From Owenia fusiformis (taxonomy: Eukaryota; Annelida; Polychaeta; Sabellida; Oweniidae), in the NCBI GenBank assembly GCA_903813345.2, contig CAIIXF020000001.1, forward strand, positions 46,767,885-46,831,884: 64,000 nt of DNA, read 5' to 3'. This document shows positions 47,533 to 59,500 of this stretch, piece after piece. Positions within the stretch are counted from its first letter, which is position 1. Each line of letters opens with the position of its first letter. Both the position numbers and the translations under genes were made by a program. The notes under the pieces are model-generated. The model made no database searches. It was given only the letters and a program-made list of their open reading frames with translations, and was not told the origin of the DNA.

Positions 47533-50500
47533 GATACGAATGTGCGAATCAATTAAATGATGATCCGGTATATTATATAGATAAAGTTCGATTGTCTTGT
47601 AGAATTAAACAGATCACAATTATGTCTACACCTGACCGATTTGTGCAATGTCTGTTAATGTTATGGCAAATATCTGATGGATTATCCGAACAGCAACAGA
47701 TAGGTATGATTATTGTTAAGTTATTGTTAAGAAATGCTTATTTTGTCACTATTTTCGCAAAATTCAGATATATATTCGTGTGAGTATGCAAGGGAAATGC
47801 TTCGATCAACCAATACATTGATTTAAGACGTAAACGTATATAATAAATAATTATAAATGATGATTTATACACGCCTAATCATCGAGAACGTATAGTGACA
47901 AAATATACCGTCGTACACTTAAGGTGTATGGTGTCACTATTAACTGATTTGAAGCGAAAACTATGATGTAGGTTTGATGGTACAGATTAACAGGTAAAGG
48001 TGATTTTTTACCCCTTGTTGAATGCTATTTTATTTTATGAAAGTGTGGAGATCTATACTAGCTAATCGAAGATGCCTTTCAAAATCCAGTTTATGCTATA
48101 TCTGGAAAGTGCTGAAGTTCAAAGGTTCTAGGTTAAATAAAGTTGAAGTAATACTGTTATTGTTCAGTTTCACTTTGAAATGATGAATGATTTAATTTGT
48201 ATTCTCTGTAAAACGTACGTGCTTGTTTTGTTTTGGCGTATGCTTTCAATGTTTATTTTTATAATTGTTTAAACGGGGGCGACATAAAGACAGTATTCAA
48301 CGTTTATAAACCACTATTACTTCAATGATACACATTAATTAGCTTTCTTGCAATATGTGATTTGAGTACCACTTCTAAGGCATCTAAGCACCGCCGTTTA
48401 ATAGTAACTACTCACATTTAGATTAATATATCGACTATGTAAGAGGGGAAACTATCGCAAATTAATTCACGTACAAACCAATAACAATATATAAGGAAAT
48501 CTTCAAAGAGTGTTTACCAAATGAAGCCTGACAGTTGGACGCGCTGGGTAAGGTACAACGCAAGGGTGATGCAAATTGAGCTAACTGCATGGTGTTTTCG
48601 TCTGTACTTTAACATAATAAGATACACTTTTATGCATTTTAATAATCTTAAGAAGTTGACAGAAAGATCTGTACTAACTAGTCGAAATATGCTATATCTG
48701 AAAAGTGTGGAGGTTCAATATAGTTCAATCAAGTTGAATTAGTAATGTTGTGATTGTTTCGTTTCAGTTTTAAATGAATCTGACCCCCCTGCCCCGTAGT
48801 ATTATGAAAAATACGTTGTCTACATTAGGGTTAACTGTGAATTCAGATATGTTAGTTCAATGGGACAACGTACATCGAGATGACATCGTACACTTATGAT
48901 ATTTTATTTTTATTATTCTAGCAAAAACGTGACTATATATTAAATTTTCAAACGACATTAATTATGTAACTTAGGGAAACATATTCTCATAAAAATAATC
49001 GACACTCCTAGGCGACAGGGGAAAAGATGACCAAAGGAAATGTGAAAAAACCAACATTTTCCAACCGATTATTGTTGGTGGGTAGATTTACTGCGAAAAA
49101 ATCGAGTACTGCTCGAAAATCTTTTAACGTTATTAGAAAAGTAAATGTCTTCCAAATCGAATACGTACGAAATTAAACATGAAATCCCTTAAGTATTCCT
49201 CAGATTAATCCCAGTTTTTGCTTCATATCAGTTAGAATAGTGACACCGTACTAAAGTGTACGACGGCGTGTTTTGTCACTGTACGTTGTCGATGGTTAGG
49301 CGCGTTATAAACCAATTATAATTGATAAAATGATACAGGTTTACATAGCATAGATTCATGTGTCTACTACATAGGAATACGATCGAGTGATACACATAAC
49401 ATGATTGTGACAATCGAATAGATAAAAAACGACCCAAAACGTTATTATACAAGGTGAATGTAAAATTGTCAAGATGGTTGAAACAAGAAGTACATGTATT
49501 TTTTATCACATTTTGTCCATAAAAATGTATGTCTTTCAGTTTGACCTTGTTTCAATTTTGTTAGTTCAACGTATCATTATATCATATATCACCAAGGTTA
49601 GAAAAAGAAACACTATTTCAGAAACATCACTAACATAAACTACAAAGGAGTTTAAGCATTCTTTTTCTTTTTGAAAACTTTTTCTAAAAATTGGATACAG
49701 AAAAAATGTTTTGAGAAAAAATGTTTTTTTGTCTGGGGTGGCAGTTGGTTTCTGTTGGTTGGCGTCTGTAACAAATTTTGGCAACTTCAATAACCTAAAA
49801 AATATACTGTTTAGATTGACTTAAATGTTTTCAAAATCATCTACAAGTTTTCAGGAGTTAAAATCTGACTTTAGATTTGAGATTTGATCTTCAATGACCT
49901 TCTCAAGGTCAAAAAAGGTCAAAAAGGTCTTTTTTCAACTTGCATCAAATGGACCAATTGTTTTTCAAAATCATCTACCTTCAATGAACTTTTCAAGGTC
50001 AAAAAGGTATTTATTCAACTTGCTTTAAATTGACCAATTTTTTTTCAAATCATCTACAAGTTCTCAAAAGTTCAAATCTGACTAAGATTGAACTCATAAT
50101 TAATATTGTGAGCAACTAGGTGGTGATATTATGCCTTGTTAATGCCTTGTTTTGTTGAAGGTATATTGTAAAATAAACTAGATTTCGAACGTAATGAAAT
50201 ATGGCTTCGTTTTTAGGGTCTGGTTGTGCAAGTCAGCACGTCATAGAATTATCCGTTACTCCCAGTGCATCTCTGGATCTCACAACGTACCTTTCAGAAG
50301 AAACTTGTGTCAATCCCTTCGGCACATGTACATCAATTGAGCCAAGTATTGCAACATTGCGTTTATCTCAAAATGGGCAAAAAGAGACGGATCCTTTTGC
50401 GAAGAAAAAAATATCAGCATGTTTTGATCCACGTGACGGATGGAAATGGACGTACATTTCCTCAACCACACTCGGACACGATTTGTTTTCTTTGGTGTCC

Positions 50501-53500
50501 GTAGATGAAACCATGCTTGTATTCAAAATTGGAATACTTGATAATGAAGGTAAGCTATGTTTAAAGTTACTTTACACGACTAATGTACACTGTAATCATG
50601 GGCTCTACACTGATAGAGCCCATGCTGTAATAGAGGAGTGTGAAAAAGAAGAACCAACAGATTTTCATGTAGCAATCCGTCAGAAATTAAAATCAGATTG
50701 TATATCAATATGAAATTCTGATTATCGGTTTCCTAACTTTATTAATTGTAATTGGCGGATATTTAAGGATCAATAGCTACGATTTCTACAACAGAAGAAA
50801 TATCAGATGAACGAACAAACAGACCAACGCCAACTATTACTCCAAAAATGACAAGCACACCAGGTAGAACAGCACTTTCGTTCTTTACGATTCTAGAAGC
50901 ATCCGCAGTTGGGATGGACGTCACTCTTTTATGACTTGTAAATCATAACAATATTTTGTAAACTAATTAGTCACACCTAACTCATTTATATCTTGGATTA
51001 CAAAGGTATCAGGTTTTCATTGATTGAATATTTTCATTTGATTGAAAATCAAACTGGTAAAATAGTATGACATGTCTTTTTAGAATCAATTTATGTCCGA
51101 AAGAAACGAATTTACTTAAATGACTTTACAATCGGCAGAATATTGATAAACAGCTAACAAAATTTCAATGACAACATTTTCATTTTCCTATTGAATAAGC
51201 TAATTTGCTAAATAGTTAAATATTCTATTAGATCTTTATTAACGATTAAAGTAATAGGTTGTCTATAAAACTTCTCCATGGACATTTGCATATAGGAAAT
51301 TGTATTAGTTAATCACAAAATTGCTATTATTTATAATTATTTAGAAATAACAATTAATGGTTAAAAAGTGTTATTAGTATTACTTAAATAACAAATATTC
51401 TATTCATTAATCCGTCCAAGGCTGAAGGCAAACATAATATATAAAGGTTATGTACTGGGAGGTTCTGGATATAGGGTTTATCAAGAAGGAGATATGCAAT
51501 TATAACTGGAGGGCCGAGGGTAGATATGCATCATCTCGCGAGGGATGAACCCCATTTCCAAACCGACCGTAGATAACTGCTTTATCCTATACCCAGTTGA
51601 GTTTTCTTGAATATTTTTTTATCCATTTCTTCAAGATTTTATCAATTTTTTTTTGAATTACCGGAAGTGGGAAGATATGCCCAGGAGCGGGAAATATGGA
51701 GTTTCTGGATATCGAAACCTCAAAATCAGGATACAAGATATATCTTACCAATTTATCTTCCTAAAACTTACCGTTTGCATTCATTCGACTTCACTTCTTG
51801 AAAGAGAGCTTGTCTTCAACTTCAACTAGTTTATAACTAGACTCTGCGCGCAGGGTACCTAAAAAACTAACTAAAAAATTCTACCGGACATAGGATAAAT
51901 AGAATTATGCCTCTGATATTTTTAATTATCTACTTATCTGGTTTCTGTAATTCGATTCCGAAGATGGGAAATTACATCTTCACCTCTTTTTGTCTTGGTT
52001 ATTAGGGTTGTGTACTGGGAGGTTTTGGATACAGGGATAAATCCTGTATCCAAAACCGACCGTACATAACATATGTATTTCATACCTACTGAGGTTCTAG
52101 GTACATCATACCTTATAAAGTTCTAAAATTCCAAAACATACTTAAGGTACGCGTTTTCTTGGTCTTAAAGTTTGCGAGATTTGCAAAAAATTGGAAAAAA
52201 GACATTTTGTTCTAGCGACAGTGTGCTCCTTGGAGAGGCAAATTAAGATAACTGTTGGAATAGGTGAGAAGGTAGAACTCAATGAATACTTACGTGATGA
52301 ATACTGCGCTAAGAGTCAACAGTCGTGCTCACCAGTCAGACCTACAAGAGGGAACGTGTATGCTACAAATAGAGGCAAAAAGCAGAACGTCTTCAGTCCA
52401 AAAACCTGGAATTGTTTCAACCCATCGCGTAACAAATGGTTGTATGTGCCCAACGACTTGCCAGGAAATGACACATTTTCAGTAGTGTCGAGAAATAACA
52501 CAAAACTGACAGTTCACATTATGATTGAAGGTATGTACCCGACTACCTGAGACTAACATATCTTTTTTTGCATACCCATGCATGTTTCTTTATATATCAC
52601 TATTTGCGCGAATGTGTGGCGGTTGCAATTTAGGGATAAGTAACTTTGTCCCAGTTATTTTGCCAACGTATTTTAGAGAAAGTGTGCCAATTGAGAAAGA
52701 AAATAAACCTAACTGTTAGAATTGGCGAGGAATTAGAAATCACAGATTACATACAAGCAGATTATTGTGCCAAAATCCAACAAACATGCTTACCGGTTCA
52801 ACCTACACGTGGAAAAGTGCATGCCAAATATAGAGGCAAGAATATCAGATTCAACGTCTTCAATCCCAAAACCTGGAATTGCTTTAATCCAATGCGTTAT
52901 AAATGGTTGTATGTGCCCAATGACTCGCCAGGAAATGACACATTTTCAACAGTGTCAAGAGATAACACAAAACTGACATTATATATTGTGATCGAAAGAA
53001 GAAAACGTATGTATGAAAGTTTTGCGAACATTTTAACATAAACGTAGAAATTGTGAAATTATTTTGTGATGGAAATGCCTTATTGAAGACAGATAATATA
53101 CATTGGTTGTAGAAAGGACATGTGTAACAAAGACTTTGATTGAGTTAAATGCTACTATTGGGAGGACATTAGATATCACATCGTATCTAAAAAATGGATT
53201 TTGCACAACGACGACAGCAGTTTCGAATGAATGTTTGCCTGTCAAACCTTCAGTGGGAACTGTGAAAGGTAAAAGAAGGTACACCCGAAGAGGAACATTT
53301 GAACCATTTGTGACGAAAACCTGCTTCAAACCGAATATCTACAGATGGACGTATGTTGCTTCCGAGTCTACATCGCACAAGGAAGACTCGTTCTCTGTTA
53401 TTTTAGCTAACAATGAAAAATTGGATTTCAAAATAACCATGAAAGTAGAGCCATGGTTCTTTCCTATTTTTGCGGATGAAGAAGGCCGTAACTTCCGTAA

Positions 53501-56500
53501 GTGCTTGTTATTTAACGTGGTAATTTAGTTCAATAATCGAGTTTCAGGAGTTGTTATAAATTTCCATGGTAGAGTTGAGTATGGTTTGGCAACTGTACCA
53601 TATTTCATAAAATTGATCAATTGAATAAAACAGCTACTGTAGTTACTGAGGAAACCGTAGATGTCGGCTGCGACCACCATAACAAAACGCCCAAAGGTAT
53701 AATTCATGATAAAAATGAAGTGGTTTAATGTGTAATGCGACTATGAAAATACAGCTGAATGTTCGAACATGCTTTGTGTGCTTTTCAAAAGGGTTTGAAA
53801 CCAGAGCATTTTTCATTTTCTGCTAGTTTTCTGAATATTTACATCTAAAAACACAATGTTTGATATTTGATGTCATAAGAATAGTAAACATAGACCCATT
53901 ACATACATTCTAAAACATAAGTTGTGAAGATTGGATAAAAAATGCCAAAGTTAGAGCAGTTTTAGTGAAAAATTCTTTGACAGATATATCTGTAGCTCTG
54001 GGTTCCAAATGGATTTTATTTGAGACAGATATATATCCGTCATTCTGGGTATTCAAGAGGTTAAGCGACATCTGGAGTTCTAAAAGGATACCCACAGGCC
54101 CCTTTTATCAGCAAAGCGATTGGTGTTGCTAGAGGTTTCGTGTTTTACGTTTATTCATTTGTATGAATGACATTTTTCTGGCTTATCATATGCTTATTTT
54201 TCAAAATATAGGGCAAAGAAATTTCGAGCCTAAAATGCATTAAAAGTAGTGTTTCGACTGATCTAGTACTATTTAGTGTATTGCATGGCTCATAGTGTAT
54301 GATATATATTCAAGGTTTCTAGCCATGCATGTATTCTTATTAGATTTAGAAAGCAGAGCCAAATTTATACATTTTTATAATCAAACTTTACACAAAAAAT
54401 CGTTCATGGACTCATCTTCAGACTAACTTAACTAGCAGAGTATTTCAAGGGGAGGAATTACCAAATCCAAATCAAGACTTTTGACGTCAAAATACTCCCG
54501 AAACCGTTACATATTTGAGTCCTGTACATATCTTTTATCGTGTTGTTCCCTGATGTTTTCCAATCATCTCCGATCCGCATCTTTCGGTCCCTTACCCTAC
54601 TATCACACCAAACTAGTTCTCACTACGTTCTCGAAAACGGGCTTAAACTGTGCACGAACGGATTTGACGTACTAAGAACCAACTAAGAACCATTTGGGAT
54701 CTGTTTACAAACTTCATGAAACTACTAGAACGAGTAGGTCCTCCAGAACTTAGAGCATGCTCAAAATTTTCTGGTGATCGTCAAAACGTTGCCGAATGGG
54801 TTTTAAACTGTGTGCGAACTGAATGAACGTATATACAACGTTCTACGGTCTGTTTACGAACTTCATGGACTTTCCCGGACGGGGAATGTGATTTAGAATC
54901 GATTCAAAATTCGATGGCGACCATGCCGTTCTGTAATCAGGTCATGATGACCTTCTAGACTAAGGGACGGTTTATACTACGTTGCACACCGACATGGTGC
55001 GACCTGAACGAACTGCGAATAAGATGGACGTATTGAAGACTGTTTATGAACGAAGTAGCTAATTATTTTAGACATATATCCCGACCGCAGCCAGATTGAG
55101 CCCGTTTTACGACATTTTCGTAGGACTAACAAGAACGGCTAAGAACTAGTTTGGTGTGATAGGGGGGTTAAAAAGGCAATTGTAATCGTATTCATATCCG
55201 GGTGAGGAATGGTCATTGAAGTACCACCGATAACATGGGATATGTTTATATCGTTATTATTTGAAGCATTTTGAAATTTAAAATTTCAATTACAACTCTA
55301 CATTAAATACTCTTGATAACATCACAAAAATACTAAATTGTATTGCAGAAAACAACTGCCAGGTAACAGAAGTTGTATATCTAAATGTAACAGCTACAAA
55401 AGCAATAGGGCTTACCAAGTATATGGAAAAGGAACGATGTACGGGTACTCACGGTTTATGCTCTGCAAGGAAGCCGTCACAAGGAGCTCTGCGAGTGAAA
55501 GGTTCCGATCCATTTAAGATGTCTAATCTAGGAAACTGTTGGAACGCAACACGCCTTAAATGGACTTATACGTCAATGAATGATAGGGATGGTCAGGATG
55601 AATTTTCTATTGTGTCACTTGGTAACACTGAACGAAAATTCGTAATATCCATAATCAAAGGTAAGATGTTTATCTCCGTCTACACTGATTTCTGACTTGG
55701 TTATGAAAACGTGAGTTATGCTACTGACGAGGAGATCAGGAGGGCTGGAGCAAAATAAAATTTTATTTATGAGGACGTTCTATTGTGATTTTTATTTTAT
55801 TTTATTGCTTTTTCATTTCAGAAAGCACCTGTGTGTTAAACGATGTGGTATATTTGAATGTAACTGCTACAAAAACATTAGACATAACAGAATATTTGGG
55901 AACTGAATATTGTACGGGTGTTCAGAATGCATGCTCTGCAACAGAACCGCTAAAGGGAGATTTGAATGTGAGAAAAAACGTAAATCGATTAAATCCATTC
56001 GAGATTACTGGCTGTTTTAATCCCAAAAGCGGCTACAAATGGACGTACACGTCTCTGTTTGATACTAGTGGACAAGACGTGTTTTCCGTTGTATCAAAGA
56101 CTGGCACAATACTTACATTTAACATATCTATCTCCAAAGGTAACTTTCTCATGTAATCATATACATAAAACATTATTACCTATATGACAAGTAAATTGTA
56201 CTTGGCACATGGCGTCTTTTACTGGCACGAATGCATGTGGTGTATATATCTACCTTATATCACGTACCAATCAAAACTATGCTTGTCTAGGCTTGTATAA
56301 TAGCTAAGCCACAAAAATCCATTGTTTTATCCACATTGAGAACCATCATTCAACAATATATCACAGATCAGAACTACTGAAATGTGAAAATTAGTAAGAA
56401 TTTTTCTTCTTAAGTCAACATACCAGGGGCGGATCCAGGATTTTGTGTTATCTGGGGGGGGGGGTGTTTGATAATAACCGTGAGCGAAGCTTAAGGGGAC

Positions 56501-59500
56501 CGCGTGAGTGGGCGCAGCGACCGAGTGCGAGAATAGGGAGGTCTGGGGTCCCCCAGAAAATTGAACATCATTTGGTGCATTTTGACCAATTTCAGAGCGT
56601 AGGTCCAATTCCCGGGTCTGATTTCAGCAAAACGCAATTGCGCTATTCTGACTTTTTAGGGGGCCCACGCCCCCGTCTATATCCGCTAGTGCATACTACT
56701 GTTTATAAGATATACTAGATATAGTAGTATAATATAGATAATGCTGCTGTAAAACGGAGCCGAGTCAAATGTGTTCATTTTGGCCCGTACAACGTCTGGT
56801 ATCCCGGCTGGTATCGAATATTCAATAATTATTAGGTGTTAGGGTTGACATTCGTTCAAATACATACAGTATTATATATTTCAGATTGTATTCTCCAAAA
56901 GGGGGAATCAAAACGCGTGACTGTACATGTGCTAGGTGAGTTCATACTGAAAGAACTAACACCCGATGCAGTATGCACCAAAGTACAAACAACAAGAACT
57001 TGTCGAATCAAAACACCAGAAATGGGGAAATTAACGACTTCACTGACAACAACTACAATCGACCCTTATAGAAACAAGGGGTGTTACAGTGCTGATGGAA
57101 CTTGGACTTACAAAGCTAAGCAAAATCCCGGCAGAGACAGATTTTCTTTTGTATCACCTGACTGTTGCCATAGTGTTGAATATGTCGTCAATGTGATTGA
57201 GTTGAATGGTAGGAGTTTTGAACTTTTATATGATCATATTAGTATTCAGTAGTGGGTATTAGGTACCCTGCGTGCAGAGTCTAGTTAAACTACCATTCGA
57301 AGCTCTCTTTTAACAAGTGAAGTCAATCGAATGCAAAGGGTAGGTATAAGGTACAGCCATTGCGTCTGTGCAACAAGATGGCCTTCCTTCTGGTAGCAAA
57401 TTTTCTACATTTTGTTTTGTCCATTTAAACACATTCTTGGACGATTTTCTCCGGCCATCATCGAAGGCGTATATGCATGCAGGTATCGCATCACTATGCA
57501 GTGTGCGAGCCGTGTTACCCGCATTGGTTTCTTTTATTTTACTTCCAGTAGCTTGGTTATATTTTATCATGGAGCCTGTACATTTGAGGCAAATTCTTGA
57601 TTGGCTCGTAGATAACTGCACTTGCAAAATGGTTCATTGTTTATTTGCAGATAAGAATTCTGTTTGTGGATTAAAAGATAAAGAATTTAAAGGTATAGAA
57701 TGTAGAAATGTATACTCCAGACAGTGTCCAAATACATATAGATGCGTTAAGAGAAAGGCGTGTTGTAGATACAGTGATGTACCAGCCTGCGAAACAATTC
57801 TTAATGAGAATTACGGAAATGAAACTGTACCATGGGCTTGTCGTGGAGGAAACAGTAAACGCTGTCCAGAAGGCTTTTCATGCTACACACACCCCATGAA
57901 TGTGTATACAATGTGCTGCAAAATCAGTGAGTTTTTACCCGTATAATATTTGCCCATTTGAAGTATATTTTTTTTAATTTTTTTTTTCAAAATCAAAACA
58001 TATACATTTAATCAAGAATACAAAAGTTAAGTAAGGTGTCATAATATAAAATATAAATTTTCAGTAAGTACATAAACCTGCAGTAATCTCACATCTATAA
58101 GATGTAAAAAATAAAATAAACCTATAAAGATGTAAAGATGTGAAAAAAGTATATCTTTTTAAATATAAATGTTATGGAATTGGTGGACAGTTTTTCAATA
58201 ACATAAAATTGGTGTACTAAACAAATCATCAATCTTGACTTAAAACAATCGTTGAAAATAATATAGTTTAGTTTAGTTTATTATTTATTAAAGTGTCACA
58301 GGCCTATTATTTTACATAATTATACGTTCAATTATTCAAAAGCCCCAAGCCAACAATGGCTTATGAGACACTGTCCATCTCAGAAATATTGCTAATAAAA
58401 TTATTGTTTTTGAATGAAAAAAATATTAAAGACCGACAATCAGTCAATAACTAGAATGTCGAATAATCCACTCATGCTAAGAAGTCTTATTTATGATACA
58501 TTTAGGCAATGAGAGTCCATGATCCAAATATAACTTTTAATATCCATGACATTTTACCACAAGTATATCAACTCAGCCGGCTATTGCAAAATTGTTTGTT
58601 GAATCTCACTCACATAATGTTCTTTAAAGTCCAATTAAGCGTGTGAGTATTGACCTAAATTAGGTTACTAGATTTTATCATAAGTCCACTGCAATGCTTG
58701 TTTCATGTCCAAGGCTTGAATGTAGGATGGCCCATTACCCAAATAAATTCATGTAATCCTGGAGCTCTTGGCCTCAATGTTATTGCTCTGGTGTGGCCAG
58801 ATTTTACTGAATCTCTGCATATTCCTCAAAGTATATTCCAATTCTAGCTGTTTTCTGGTCTTTTGCTGCTCCACATATACGTTGTTGTATTCCTTAGAGT
58901 ATCTTAATTTCGCTTTTGACTTCAATATACGTGCTTTGTCCGCGGGAGATTTCAACGTAACCAGTACAATACCAGCACTATCATGCCTTTTTGGTAGTCT
59001 TTTGACATCAATGGGGCACACATCTATCGGGCCATCATCACATACAATTTCGGACAGTACGTTGTTTACCATAGTAGAATCCAATATTGCTGAAGATTCC
59101 GGCAGATTCTTTAAGACAATTACAAGTTCATTTGCTGAACTTTCATTCGAGGTATAACAAGGTTTCTCAAATCCATCAATACGGTATTTCAATTTCTTGA
59201 TTTCAGCAGATACTGCATTTACATGTTGTAATATTTCAGCTTTTTGTTGTTCCAATTTAGTCTCAAAATAACTCACCAACTCAGCTCGTTGAAGATCAAT
59301 CTGTTTGAGGACTCCAATATTCTGATCCATGATTCTGTTCATTTGTTGTTGTAATGTTTGGATCGTTGCACCCAATGCCATTATTGATGCTGAAGTATTT
59401 GAATCCATTTTAGGTCCATCTGTATTAAATCCAAATCGTTTTCCAATGTCAGCCATGTTTGATTTTTCAGTGTTTTCCTTTGTACCAGCTGAACTTTCTG

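Larger units (their letters stand above)
50217..57208 (+). other. Array of seven exon-encoded 4-Cys repeat domains (D1-D7)
   Basis: D1 is at 50217-50549, D2 52216-52530, D3 52677-53006, D4 53113-53496, D5 55349-55660, D6 55822-56139 and D7 56885-57208. Shared pattern: an N-terminal Cys, an alternating hydrophobic strand (VVYLNVTA), LDIT-Y-L, (E/D)YC, Cys 6-10 residues later, Px(R/K)G, then Cys-(F)-NP, a (K)W-TY strand, GxDxFSxVS and a final hydrophobic strand. Four cysteines per domain are conserved, suggesting two disulfides; D7 has two more. All seven exons have phase 1-1 borders. D2/D3 and D5/D6 are the closest pairs. I do not recognise this as a named animal domain. Confidence 0.85.

Noticed and set aside
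50550-50713. Continuation of D1 past its donor to a stop at 50713
   Set aside because: The GAAG|GTAAGC donor at 50549 matches the phase-1 donor after every other repeat; read-through sequence has no domain similarity.
57368-57650. Upstream part of the frame containing the Cys-rich module
   Set aside because: A clear acceptor (TTATTTGCAG) at 57650 in the right phase marks the exon start; upstream codons are repeat-derived intron.
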